From JAGMXM01 sp964458325 (lineage in GTDB: Bacteria > Verrucomicrobiota > Verrucomicrobiia > Limisphaerales > UBA1319): a stretch of DNA of 64,000 bases. A program made the translations under genes and the position numbers. A model generated the notes under the pieces. The model saw only the letters and a list, made by a program, of their open reading frames with translations, was not told where the DNA came from and made no database searches. Below, one piece after another: positions 26,402-36,392 of this stretch (the stretch's first letter is position 1; every line of letters starts with the position of its first letter). The DNA lies in assembly GCA_964458325.1 (NCBI GenBank), contig CAYWIM010000009.1, positions 7,507 through 71,506 on the forward strand, written 5' to 3'.

Positions 26402-29400
26402 CTACCGGGTGCGATAGAACATGGCCGACTCGCTCGGCATCACTTCATAGGGCGAAGCCGGATTCTCGGGGACGTCGTCCCACGGGCCGGTCACCGATGG
26501 CGCCCGCTCGAGGACGCCATGGGTCCACCGAATCTCGATCTTGCCATCGAGGAACTGGATGCTCATCGTGCCGGGCACTTTGCCGGTGAAACCGTAGGGC
26601 CGCGGCACGGTCGCGTTGTAGCCGCCCGTGCTCAGGTAGAAGTCGTCGAACCATGCGCTGTAAGTGGCGTTGTTGCCCAGGATGATGAGCTTGTCGAGAT
26701 TGGGTTGAATCCCGCCCAGGACATCATCGATCAGGAACAGATCGCGATCGCTCACATAATCCTGGAATAGCAGGGTCCGCTCGATCTCGGTGGCGCCGTC
26801 CTTCTGGACATAGACGCTGAACGTATCGCTCATGAAATAGTTGGCGACTGGGGCGTTGGTCATGTCGATCCAGACGTTGTAGACCGTGGCCGGATCGAGC
26901 GCGGGGTGGACAAAGTCAATCGGCATGCCGGGATACCCGTTGCGGGCGCCCATGTACCAGCCGTTGGTGATGAGGAAGAAGTCGTTGGTGATGGGGGCAA
27001 TATACAGGACGGAGCCGATGTTGGTGATGCCGTCGGCGTAACCGCGCTGGTTCTTGTCGGTGAGCCCGACGATGTTCGTGATGCCCATGATATTGTTGGT
27101 GCCGGGAATCATGCGGAAGAAGAGCGTGCAGGCCTGGCCCTCGAGGACCTTCAGGTCGCGCAGGTTCAGGTAGGCGACGGCGTTGCCGGTCGAGGTGCGA
27201 ACCGCGGGATTGCCATCGAGGTCGACCACCTGGGCGCCGACGCCGGAGGCATCGTTCCAGTAGCCGTTGGCATAGAGGCTGCCCGGCGCGCTGGTGTCGA
27301 AGTTGTCGAGCAGCGTCCAGCCGGGGGCGACGCCTTCGACGACCGCCACGCTGGTGGTCGCTGACATCGTGTCCGTCCGGCGATGAACGGTCAGAACATA
27401 GTTGACCGGGGCCGTATTCGTGACGGTCCGGGAGCCGATGCCGGCGGATGTCAACGAGGTCACATCGCCGATCGGATCCAGGATGACCTGGTTGACATCT
27501 TTGCTGACGTCCCAGCGCAGGACGGTCGTGCCGCCCGAGACCACCGCGGGCAGGTCCGCCTTGAAGCTGTTGATGGCCAGGGGCTGAATGCGGGACGGAG
27601 GATTGGTGATGGTGGTGGTTTGGAGAATCGCGATCTCCTCGGGCGAGAGGGCCCGGTTCCATGTGGCCACCTCATCGATCAGCCCGGTGTAGGCTGCGGC
27701 GGGGCTGATGCGAAACACCCCGCCGATGGTCGTCACCTTGGCGGAGATCGGCCGTCCCGGCACGATGGCGACCGGGTCCAGAACGCCGTCGATCCAGAGC
27801 TGCGCCTTCATGTTGCCGTTGCCGACGTCCCGCTGCACAAAGGCCAGGTGATGCCATGCGCCGTCATAGGCAACGTTCGTCGAATGGCGGTGATCGGTGA
27901 ACACGGTGTTGGAATCGGTCCGGATATAGATGTCCACCTTGTCGTCCGTTCCATTGAGATGGGTTCCGAGATCCCACAGCGGCTGGGTAGCGGACACGGC
28001 GGTCTCGCTGAACACGCGGCGGTCGGTCTGCGGCGCCATGCCCTGGACCCAGAGCGACACGGTGAAGTTGGGGTGCTGGACAATCGGCAGGTCATCGCCG
28101 GGGTTGTGGGTGCGCGTCAGCATAGTTTCGCCGAGCCCGTCGAACTGGAACGCGTTGCCCCATCGCCCGGGAACGATGTTGGTCGCCCCCATGTGATACA
28201 GGTTCATGTCGTAGCCGCTCACCATGTCGACGGTCCGCGGCCCGATCACGTCATCGAGCGGCCAGTAGGAAATGATGCCATTGGTGATGTTGGCGGCGGG
28301 CATGACGGCAAACTCCAAGCGCGCAACTGTGCTGGTCGCGCTGCCGGTGGGATTGCTGGCGATCAGGAAATACACTCCGGCATCCGGCGTCTCGAGGTTC
28401 GAGAGGGTGAGGGCCGCGCTGGTCCCTGTGGCGATCGGGGCATCGTCTTTGTACCATTGGTAGGTCATGGGCGGATCCCCGATCGAGTTGGGATTGAACG
28501 TCCATGAGTCGCCCGGAAACAGATTGGCGGCGCCGACCAGCGGCGATGTGCAGACGGGGGCCTGCGGCGTCGTCAGGTACCGCACCGCGTTGAGAAACAG
28601 CGTCTGCCCGTCGGGCATCAGGTCGAACATCCCCGCGCCTTCGCTGGTGATCCCGGATTCCGCGCTGCCCGTGAGGAAGACCATCCGTTTGGCAGCCATG
28701 ACTTCTCCTTTGGAACCGGCCGTTCCGGCGGGGAACTCACCGATGATCATGCCGCCGAGAGCGGCGTCGCCCGCGGTGCCAACCGTTGCCAGAATCGTCC
28801 CCCCGGCGATCACCGGACTGGTCACGACGGAAATGCCTCCTTGAAGGATGTTCGTGCCGGTCGTGGCGTTGGTGAACGTCACTCGCATCGAGTAAGGGTT
28901 GACCATCAAGTTGGTCGCGTTCAGGGCGATCCCGGTGAAGATCGGGTGCGACGGGGTGTTGACTCTGAGGCGCATCTGACTGCTGTTGTTGGCCGGGATG
29001 GTATCGGCCGTGTGGAATCCCAGGCGATTGTTCCGGTTGATGTAAGCGCCCACGGTCATCAACGGAGCCGTGATGCCATGCCATGCCGCCCTCTCGGTCG
29101 CCGAGTCGTAATGACCGCTCGGCACGGACCGGCTGATGATGACCAGGTCGTTTGTGTTGAGCGCGGCGAGCGTATCCGGTGAGTTGCCGAGTTCGGCCAC
29201 GGTTACGATGCGGGTTACGGTGTGGCCGTTGGCCGCCAGCAAGGCGGTGTATCCGACATCAGGCGCCTGCGTGAACCCGGCGGTTGCCGCCGCGGTTGAT
29301 GGCGTGCCGTCCGCCGGATGAAGGCTCACCCAGGCGATGTTGGCCGCCCGAACGGCCAGCGACGAGCAAAGCACGGCCCCAAATATCCATGGAATCATTA

Positions 29401-29410
29401 TCTTTTTCAT
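26402..29410 (-). CDS. Secreted Ig-like / LamG-domain protein
   Basis: About 1002 residues. ATG 29410 gives MKKIMIPWIFGAVLCSSLA, a standard signal peptide; a frame start seven codons earlier is unlikely. An N-terminal alpha/beta region (VGYTALLAANGHTVTRIVT, LVIISRSVPSGHYDS, LMTVGAYINR) resembles a ThuA/glutamine-amidotransferase-like fold. An Ig-like domain follows (YQWYKDDAPIATG ... DAGVYFLIASNPTG), then a LamG/concanavalin-like domain (ISYWPLDD, FQFDG, FTVSLWVQG, WHHLAFVQRD, GLIDEVATWNRALSPEEI) that usually binds glycans. The remaining 400 residues are a second beta-sandwich of unknown type, ending in SAMFYRTR. A perfect terminator follows. Confidence 0.75.
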   Translation of the reverse strand: MKKIMIPWIFGAVLCSSLAVRAANIAWVSLHPADGTPSTAAATAGFTQAPDVGYTALLAANGHTVTRIVTVAELGNSPDTLAALNTNDLVIISRSVPSGHYDSATERAAWHGITAPLMTVGAYINRNNRLGFHTADTIPANNSSQMRLRVNTPSHPIFTGIALNATNLMVNPYSMRVTFTNATTGTNILQGGISVVTSPVIAGGTILATVGTAGDAALGGMIIGEFPAGTAGSKGEVMAAKRMVFLTGSAESGITSEGAGMFDLMPDGQTLFLNAVRYLTTPQAPVCTSPLVGAANLFPGDSWTFNPNSIGDPPMTYQWYKDDAPIATGTSAALTLSNLETPDAGVYFLIASNPTGSATSTVARLEFAVMPAANITNGIISYWPLDDVIGPRTVDMVSGYDMNLYHMGATNIVPGRWGNAFQFDGLGETMLTRTHNPGDDLPIVQHPNFTVSLWVQGMAPQTDRRVFSETAVSATQPLWDLGTHLNGTDDKVDIYIRTDSNTVFTDHRHSTNVAYDGAWHHLAFVQRDVGNGNMKAQLWIDGVLDPVAIVPGRPISAKVTTIGGVFRISPAAAYTGLIDEVATWNRALSPEEIAILQTTTITNPPSRIQPLAINSFKADLPAVVSGGTTVLRWDVSKDVNQVILDPIGDVTSLTSAGIGSRTVTNTAPVNYVLTVHRRTDTMSATTSVAVVEGVAPGWTLLDNFDTSAPGSLYANGYWNDASGVGAQVVDLDGNPAVRTSTGNAVAYLNLRDLKVLEGQACTLFFRMIPGTNNIMGITNIVGLTDKNQRGYADGITNIGSVLYIAPITNDFFLITNGWYMGARNGYPGMPIDFVHPALDPATVYNVWIDMTNAPVANYFMSDTFSVYVQKDGATEIERTLLFQDYVSDRDLFLIDDVLGGIQPNLDKLIILGNNATYSAWFDDFYLSTGGYNATVPRPYGFTGKVPGTMSIQFLDGKIEIRWTHGVLERAPSVTGPWDDVPENPASPYEVMPSESAMFYRTR

Positions 29411-29531
29411 AGGCAACAAACAAATCGTCACACATCAATGAGTGACATCGTTCGAAACGATAGAAAGTCCCCTTCCAATGTCAAGGGGGTTCCCTGGGGG
29501 GCGTGCAAGACAAAAGCTTCGGGCTGCAGGT

Positions 29532-30888
29532 TCACTGCCGGGTCAGCGTCCACGTTCCCGCCGCCGCCTCGAGCCAGGCTGCGCCCGTGTCCTCCGAGAC
29601 CTCGAGCAGCTGGGTTTCCGATCTGCCAGCGCAACGCGCCTGCCACCGGCCGGGGACAAGGCCCGTGGCGAGCACCCGGGTTCGAACGGGGCGGGCCAGG
29701 GTAAACACGAGGGCGTCAGCCGACCGTCCGCCTGCCTGGTTGAACAGGACCATCCAGGCCGCATCCGGCCCCGTGATCTCGCATCCGGCATGCCCGGCGA
29801 ACTCCACCCGCCGAACCGGCCAGCGCGCGGGAGCAGTGCGGTCGGTCATCTGCATCACCGCCAGGAACCGGTCTTCGGCGGAGGCAGTTTTCGGGGAGAG
29901 TTCCAGCCGCCAAGCCGAGACTTCTCTCGAGCTTCCAGCAAAGCGTTCGGGATCGACATCGTTGCATAACCAGGAGCGTGCCCATATATTCGCTCCAGGG
30001 CCGGCCCCAGGGTGCGCTGTGGGCGAAGGTGTCGCCCGCGCGCAGCCGCTGGCCGTCCGGCCGCGTGGTGTAGACCCACAGGTAGGGGATCCAGCGCTGC
30101 TCCGGACCATACACGTTGCCCGCGCCCAGCCGGTCGAATATCCACAGCGGATACGTGTCCCAGCTGAACCGGTGCGCCCCGTAGGAATCGCCCTGGTGGT
30201 ACGCATGGCCGCCATAAAACCATTGGCGCGCCGGGAGGTGCTCGCGAAAGAACCGCCCCGCGGCGAGCCGATACATTTCCGGAAATTCGTCGTAGATGGC
30301 AATGCCCGCCGACAGCATGTCGCGCATGATCATGGCCTCCGACGCGTGGCCGGTCACCGAGCCCTGGCCGATGGGCGGATAGCCGCACTCCTGCGTCTTG
30401 GCCAGCCGCACCAGTTCCCGTATGAACGCCTGTTTCTCCTCCCCCGTCAGCAGCCGGTAACACCAGTCATACGCGATCGCGCCCGTGACCATCATCCGGC
30501 CCGTCTCCCGGCAGGCGTCCTGACGATCAGCCAGCTCGCACTTTCGAAGCAGAGGCAGGGCGGTTTCGATGACGGCGCGGCCTTGTTGGACATCGCCGGA
30601 GACCAGAAACTTCAGCGCGTCCCACTCGATCCGCATCGGAGGCGATCTCCGAGCCATCGCCTCGAGCCGATCGACTGCCGGCTTCAATGCCGGATGCTCC
30701 AGCCGCAACGGCAGCTCCGCGACATGCTCGGCGCGCAAATAGAGCCGAGGATGCTCCGCCGGAGGCAGCGGCAGCCGCGCGCCCTCCACCGAGGCCCATT
30801 GAATCGGCGCGTCCGCGGCGAGCCCGGCGACGGAGGCCGCAGCGCACGCCCAGACCACCCATCGAGCTGGAACATGTTTAGAAATCAT
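29532..30888 (-). pseudogene. Heparinase II/III-like gene with central deletion and frameshift
   Basis: Read from ATG 30888, the frame has a signal peptide and a helical toroid domain of about 300 residues (HPRLYLRAEHVAELPLRL, VTGAIAYDWCYRLLTGEEK, GHASEAMIMRDML, HAYHQGDSYGAHRF) as in heparinase II/III- and DUF4962-like proteins. At about 29975 family-like sequence leaves that frame (last good residues EYMGTLLVMQ). It resumes in another frame at AWRLELSPKTASAEDRFLAVMQM and runs to the stop at 29532, giving only the C-terminal beta part. The expected middle, several hundred residues of beta-sandwich, is gone. The gene is therefore non-functional as written, or the assembly skips sequence here. 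Confidence 0.7.
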
Positions 30889-31148
30889 AGCGAGGTGTTC
30901 GGACCGTTAACGGAGCATAGCAACGCTGCGCATGAGTCTCAAAAGGGTGTACGAATAGGGTCAAGTTTTTCCGGCCTCTCCCCTGCACGGCTGCGGCCTT
31001 GACATCGGCCTCCTCCAATCCAACAATCCGTCCGCAAGCTCAAACCGCAAAAGGCAAAACTGGATTGAAATCAGCCGAAACGAAATCCCGCGGGCGCCGT
31101 CTCTCGCGCCCGATACCGGGTCTCCCGAGCGAGGCCCGCTTTGCAGCA

Positions 31149-32390
31149 ATGAAACGAACCGTTGGGACAGCATTAGTGGCGGGCCTGATCCTTGCTTTAT
31201 CCTGTCAGGCAGGCGCGAATCGCGGGACACCGGTTGTCTTCCCGGCGATCACGGGGCCGATTCAGATCACCGGGGACGAAAAGGAGCACCTGTTCGCCAG
31301 CTATTACGGGATCAACTCGTTCGACCGATCGCAGCATCATGCCACGGTTCTGGAGACGGACATCCGCAACCGGCTCCCCGACGAGAAGGATCCTGCGACC
31401 TTGGGCCTGGTCCATCTGCAAACGAAGGAGTTCATCCCCCTGGCGCAGACTCGAGCCTGGAATTTCCAGCAGGGGTGCATGGCGCATTGGCTCGCGACCT
31501 CGCCCGATTCGCAGATCATTTACAACGATTTCCGAGACGGGAAGTATGTCTCCGTGACGATGGATGTCCGCGCCAGGAAGGAGGTTGGAGCCATCCCCCA
31601 TCCGGTCAGCGCGGTGTCGCCCAAAGGCACGGAAGCGGCCAGCATCAACTTCTCGAGGCTGCGGCTCACTCGACCGGATTACGGCTATGGCGGCGGCGGC
31701 CAGGATTCGCGAAAAGAGATCCCCTTTCCGAAAGACGACGGGCTCTTTCTGATCGATCTGGGAACCGGAGCCTCGAGGCTCCTGGTTTCCTATGACCAGA
31801 TCCGGGGGCTGGTCCCGCCGCTTCGGCCAGGGGCCATCGCGTGGTTCAACCACACGCTCTTCAGCCGCGACGGCTCGAAGATCTTCTGGCTCGCGCGCCA
31901 GATGGATGGCACGGCGCGCATCACCACCGCACTCACGGTGAACCGGGATGGAACCGATTTGCGGAGGTGCTTCCCCGATCAATGGGGCGGATCGCACTAC
32001 GACTGGCTCGATGGCGACGAGCTGATGGTCAGCGCGAACTTCGAGGGCAAGCAGTATGCGCATGTCCTGTTCACGATCGGCCAGCAAGATTACAAGAGGC
32101 TCGGGAACGGCCTGCTGGATTACGACGGGCATGGCACGTTTTCTCCGGATCGCAAATGGATGGTCACCGACACGTATCCATCGGGGGGCCTGCGCGAGCA
32201 AAAGATCTACCTGATGGACATGGCCAGCGGCGCGGTGCTGTCTCTGGGCCGGTTCGTGCAACCGGCGGAATATGGCGGGCTCTGGCGGTGCGACATCCAC
32301 TGCCGGTGGAGCCCGGACGGGGACATCATCGGGTTCAATTCCACGCATTCCGGGCGCCGGCAGGCCTACCTATTTCGGCTGGGTTTTTGA
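31149..32390 (+). CDS. Secreted TolB-like beta-propeller, resembling oligogalacturonate lyase family
   Basis: 413 residues with signal peptide MKRTVGTALVAGLILALSC; the upstream extension to 30999 is basic and unlike a leader. Repeated blades contain NHTLFSRDGSKIFWLAR, GGSHYDWLDGDELMVSA, DGHGTFSPDRKWMVTDTYP and HCRWSPDGDIIGFNSTHSG followed by RRQAYLF. The last two motifs are typical of the PL22/oligogalacturonide-lyase-like propellers, which split unsaturated uronate oligomers using a metal held by His and Gln. I cannot confirm the full set of metal ligands, so a non-enzymatic propeller remains possible. It stands alone, divergent from the broken heparinase-like gene. Confidence 0.65.
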   Translation: MKRTVGTALVAGLILALSCQAGANRGTPVVFPAITGPIQITGDEKEHLFASYYGINSFDRSQHHATVLETDIRNRLPDEKDPATLGLVHLQTKEFIPLAQTRAWNFQQGCMAHWLATSPDSQIIYNDFRDGKYVSVTMDVRARKEVGAIPHPVSAVSPKGTEAASINFSRLRLTRPDYGYGGGGQDSRKEIPFPKDDGLFLIDLGTGASRLLVSYDQIRGLVPPLRPGAIAWFNHTLFSRDGSKIFWLARQMDGTARITTALTVNRDGTDLRRCFPDQWGGSHYDWLDGDELMVSANFEGKQYAHVLFTIGQQDYKRLGNGLLDYDGHGTFSPDRKWMVTDTYPSGGLREQKIYLMDMASGAVLSLGRFVQPAEYGGLWRCDIHCRWSPDGDIIGFNSTHSGRRQAYLFRLGF

Positions 32391-32442
32391 GGAAGAGGGG
32401 CTGGGGCCGGCCCGGCGATTGGGTTGATGCTGGACCGACCGC

Positions 32443-35400
32443 TCACGGCGCGACAAGACGCACGCGGAAGTAGGCCGCGGTTTCCGTACCGCTGGCCACC
32501 TCACGGATCAGCTCCGAACCGGTGCCGGTGATCCCGCTTTGATCGACCTTCCAATCCGCCATTTCTCCCATCCGCGTTGCCCGATCCAAGTCATACACCC
32601 GTCCAACCACGCCGGTCCAAACCAACCGCACCCCGCCGCCGTCGGATCTGTCGACCCGCAGCGCCAGCACGGATCTTCCATCGCGCGGATTCGTGCCTGC
32701 CAAGAATTCATTCGAGTTGGATGCGCCATCCGCGTCTGAATCGGCTCCGGCATCGCTCTCTGTGGGGTTCAGGCGCATCGCCGTTTCCCACCAGTCGGGC
32801 ACGCCATCCCCATCGGTGTCAGCCGACGGGTGGACGAATTCGAACGCGCCAACGTCAGCCGCGGCCCGACCATCGGCGTCACCATCCAGAGGCCGCATGA
32901 CACCGGCCAGGTCCTCGGCGGGGGCGAACTCCGGTTGGGCGGCGTCGATATCGAGAGATCCGGCGGCAAGCCGATAGTCGCCGGCGGCGGCATCGGCAAA
33001 CTGAGGCGGCCGGTTCAGGTCGTCAAGCCCCGGGGCGACATTCAGGTAGTTGCCATTGCGATTGAAAACGTTGTTGTGGCTCAGGATCGGCTTCGGCATG
33101 GGCGTGGTGGGGGTTTGGAAGAGGCCGGAGGAGTTCGAGACGATGAGGTTGTTGGCAATGATCAGGTTCGTAGCAGGCGGGACCAAAGTGAAAGCGATCC
33201 CGCCTCCCATTTCCTGAAAGAGGCTGGAGGCCACGTTGCCGACGATCGTGTTGTTCACCACACAAATCGCGGAGGCGGCATTGGTGGTGACGCTCACATA
33301 CAATCCCCCTCCCATCCCGCCGCCGGCCGTCGGATCGTAGGCGTGGTTCTCGGCAAAGAGGTTGTTTTGGATCCGGCCGGCGCGGAAGGCGTTAAAGTTC
33401 AGGCCGGCGCCGGCAGCCGCGATGTTGCCGGAGATGCGGTTGCCATCCACGAGGGCATCGTCGGCCAGGTGGATGCTGATGGCCCCCTCCGTCGCGCCAA
33501 AGAAGACCGGCATGAGCACATACATGCCGTTGCTTTCGATCGTGTTGCCCACGATCAGAGGGGTCGAGCCCCAGGCATAGATGGCGGGGCCGTACGGCGC
33601 CCGATTGAGGGCGATGCGGTTTGCAGTGATGAGCGGCATCGACCGCAGGCAGTAGATCCCTCCGCCGCTGCCGTCGAAGTCATTGAGAATCTCGTTTTCC
33701 TCGATTGTATTGCCGCCGATCACTGCATAGCTCTGCTCACACGCGATGCCGGCGCCGTAGGAGGGAAACTGGTTGGTGGTGTTGTCGTAGGCCAGGCTGT
33801 TTCGCTTGATCACGTTATTGGTGATCACTGGGCTGGAGACTGACACGAGGATGCCGCCGCCCTTTCCGCCCAGACCGTACTTTATGTAATTCGTGCCCCC
33901 GTTGTAGACGCCCCCACCCGTCACGGTGAATCCGTCCAATGTGCTCACGGCAAATCCGCCCTGGCCGCTCACCACCACGTTGGGCTTGCCGGCCCCGTCC
34001 AAAATGGTCGGTTGCAGGGCAGGCGTCCGCTCGCCGCGCGCAGTCTCGGTCCCTTGAAAACCGCCGTACAGATGCACAAAGGCCGGCAGCCAGAAGTGCC
34101 CGGCATAGGCGCCTGACTCGACCCACACCTCGCCTCCCGTGGGCCGGATGGCATCCAGCGCCGCTGCCACCGTCCGCTTGGCGGTCTGCCAGGTCGCCCC
34201 ATCGCGGGTGTCATCCCCCGCCGTCTTCACGCGGATCACCCTCGGCCGCGCGTCCCAGTCGATCCCGCTCGATTCGTCGGCGCCGATGTCGACGGCGGAG
34301 CCCTGAATCCGCGTCTCGCCATCGATATCCTTGGCTCCCGGATCGGCGCCCAGGTCCCGCCCGGCATCGCGACACGGCGAGGCCGGCTGCAAGTGCAGGT
34401 TGCCGTAGCGCACGGAGGCAAGCTGCGGATCCAGCGCGATGTTGCCGTCGATCCCCGTCTGGTTCGGCAGCCCCCGATAGTCCCCGCCAAATGAGTGAAT
34501 GCAATTCCCGAACACGCAGTTGTTCTGGATGACGGCATTGGTGGGCGTTCCTGTTTTCTGCTCCAGGCCCCACGGATTGAAGGCGACCACATTGTTGACC
34601 AGAACGGGAGCGATCGGCGCCAATGCCGAACTGCCCCAGAGAATGCCGGAGCCGCTGTTGGCCGCCACGGTGTTGTTCACGACCACGGGAATTCCGCCAT
34701 TGGCATCGATCAGGGCGACGCCGCCCCCGTTCGCCGCCCCGTTGGCGGCTATGACGTTGTTGCGGATCACAGGGGAGCTGCGGGCGGTCGGATGGGGGCG
34801 CCCGTCCAGGTCATCCGCCGTCGCAAACACGCCGCCGCCGCCGACCGGCACCGCGCCGCCATCCCAGACCCAGCTGGCGGTGTTGCCGTAGATGGCATTG
34901 TTCTCGATCAGCGGCGAGGCATCACGCCAGCAGCTGATTCCACCCCCGTTCTGAACCGCCGTGTTCCAGGCAATCAGGTTGCCTGCGATGTGCGGCGAGG
35001 CGTCGATGCAGGCCACCCCGCCCCCATCGAACGCGTAGTTGTCCAGAATCGCGTTGTCCCGTATCACTGCCATCGCGCCCTGCCCCGCGTTCCGGACCGA
35101 TATCCCCGCCCCATACGCCAGCCCGGACGAGGACATGTTCCATCGGATGCGGTTGCAGGAAATCACCGCCCCGGAATTGTACAGGCGCACGCCGCAGCCC
35201 GCGCCATGCTGAATCGTGAATCCGTCGACGACGGTCTCGGGTCCGCCTGATTCCACCCGCACGACGATGTTGGTGCCGCCGCCGTCCAGAATCGTCTCGT
35301 TGGCCAGACGATCCCGCTCGGCCAGCAAGGTTTCGTTCCCTCGAAAACCGCCGTAGATCGCCACGCCGGCTTTCATCTGCACCGCATTGGTGTAACAACC

Positions 35401-35613
35401 GGCGGCCACCCACACTTCATCGCCGGGAGCCGCCAATTCCAGCGCGCGATTGACGCTCCGCACGGCCTCGGCCCATGTGCCGCCAGACGCCGAATCGTCG
35501 CCGCTGGTGTGGACCCGGATGGTCGCCGCGCCGCACCAGCCCGAGATCAGCCACAGGCTGGCGGCCAGAATCGCCAGCCTCCGAGCCCCGAGAATCCAAC
35601 GAAGTTGTCGCAT
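32443..35613 (-). CDS. Secreted parallel beta-helix (pectate-lyase-fold) surface protein
   Basis: 1056 residues. ATG 35613 has aggag eight bases upstream and starts a signal peptide (LAILAASLWLISGWCGAAT). Two beta-helix units follow, each opening with a stereotyped line (IRVHTSGDDSASGGTWAEAV and IRVKTAGDDTRDGATWQTAK, then GDEVWVAAG / GGEVWVESG and VAIYGGFRGNET / VHLYGGFQGTET). Repeated coils of the type ISCNRI, IRNNVI, VVNNTV and IANNLI come next. A calcium-binding-like linker (DTDGDGVPDWWE, DSDADGASNSNEF) leads to a C-terminal tail ending in AAYFRVRLVAP. The duplicated opening suggests an internal gene duplication. No catalytic lyase residues are identifiable. Confidence 0.8.
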   Translation of the reverse strand: MRQLRWILGARRLAILAASLWLISGWCGAATIRVHTSGDDSASGGTWAEAVRSVNRALELAAPGDEVWVAAGCYTNAVQMKAGVAIYGGFRGNETLLAERDRLANETILDGGGTNIVVRVESGGPETVVDGFTIQHGAGCGVRLYNSGAVISCNRIRWNMSSSGLAYGAGISVRNAGQGAMAVIRDNAILDNYAFDGGGVACIDASPHIAGNLIAWNTAVQNGGGISCWRDASPLIENNAIYGNTASWVWDGGAVPVGGGGVFATADDLDGRPHPTARSSPVIRNNVIAANGAANGGGVALIDANGGIPVVVNNTVAANSGSGILWGSSALAPIAPVLVNNVVAFNPWGLEQKTGTPTNAVIQNNCVFGNCIHSFGGDYRGLPNQTGIDGNIALDPQLASVRYGNLHLQPASPCRDAGRDLGADPGAKDIDGETRIQGSAVDIGADESSGIDWDARPRVIRVKTAGDDTRDGATWQTAKRTVAAALDAIRPTGGEVWVESGAYAGHFWLPAFVHLYGGFQGTETARGERTPALQPTILDGAGKPNVVVSGQGGFAVSTLDGFTVTGGGVYNGGTNYIKYGLGGKGGGILVSVSSPVITNNVIKRNSLAYDNTTNQFPSYGAGIACEQSYAVIGGNTIEENEILNDFDGSGGGIYCLRSMPLITANRIALNRAPYGPAIYAWGSTPLIVGNTIESNGMYVLMPVFFGATEGAISIHLADDALVDGNRISGNIAAAGAGLNFNAFRAGRIQNNLFAENHAYDPTAGGGMGGGLYVSVTTNAASAICVVNNTIVGNVASSLFQEMGGGIAFTLVPPATNLIIANNLIVSNSSGLFQTPTTPMPKPILSHNNVFNRNGNYLNVAPGLDDLNRPPQFADAAAGDYRLAAGSLDIDAAQPEFAPAEDLAGVMRPLDGDADGRAAADVGAFEFVHPSADTDGDGVPDWWETAMRLNPTESDAGADSDADGASNSNEFLAGTNPRDGRSVLALRVDRSDGGGVRLVWTGVVGRVYDLDRATRMGEMADWKVDQSGITGTGSELIREVASGTETAAYFRVRLVAP

Positions 35614-35891
35614 GGTTCCATCTCCTGATTTGCCCGCTTCACCGCGGTCGCAATGGCCACCGTCGACTCCATGCTCTTGTTCGGCGCCGCCGGCACTGGG
35701 CGGGCCGCTGCCGCCCAGCGATGAATCTCCAACCCATGGCCAAGCGCCCGCCCATTGCAGAGACGCACCGCACCGCTCCTCTTCCAACAAGGGTAACACC
35801 TCCAGTTCAACACTCGGAACCGAAGGGCGTCAAGGACTTCCAGACTCGCGCGGCGATCTCCCGGCGCAGGCTCGACTAGCGCCACGGCCCC

Positions 35892-36392
35892 ATGCCATAT
35901 CGCGTCCTGACCCTGATTCTCAAAGAGCTGCGGGCCATCCTGCGGGACCGTCAGGGGCGTGTCCTGCTGATCGCCCCTGTGATCCTGCAGCTGGCCGTCT
36001 TTGCTTTCGCCGCCACGATCGAGGTGAAGAACAACACGCTCGGCGTCTTCAACGAAGACATGGGCGCCGAGTCGGCCGAACTTCTGCATCGCCTGGGGCG
36101 CGCCCAGGCCTTCACCAAGGTCGAATACCTCTATTCCGAGGCCGACGTTCGCCGGGCGGTGGACCGCCAGCGCGCGCTGCTGGTGCTGCGGTTTTCTCCT
36201 GACTTCTCGCGGAACGTCGCGGCCGGCCGGCCGGCTCGCATTCAGGCAGTCCTGGATGGCCGGCGCTCGAATAGCGCCCAAATCGCCCTCGGGTATGTCC
36301 ATGAGCTCCTCCAATCCCTCTGGCCGCTGCTGGTCATATCGTCGATCACGCTCTCGGCGGCGGATTGGATGTTCCGCCGGCGTTTAGGTTGA
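35892..36392 (+). pseudogene. ABC-2 type transport permease with in-frame loss of the membrane core
   Basis: 166 codons. The first 142 residues are the normal start of YhhJ/YbhR-type ABC-2 permeases: a first helix (VLTLILKELRAILRDRQGRVLLIAPVI) and the extracytoplasmic domain (KNNTLGVFNEDMG ... QAVLDGRRSNSAQIALGYV). It then jumps without a frameshift to LWPLLVISSITLSAADWMFRRRLG, which is how the last helix of these permeases ends. About 200 residues with four or so helices are missing, so transport is impossible. No ATPase gene is beside it. The 3' end overlaps the convergent histidine kinase gene by nine bases. Confidence 0.75.
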
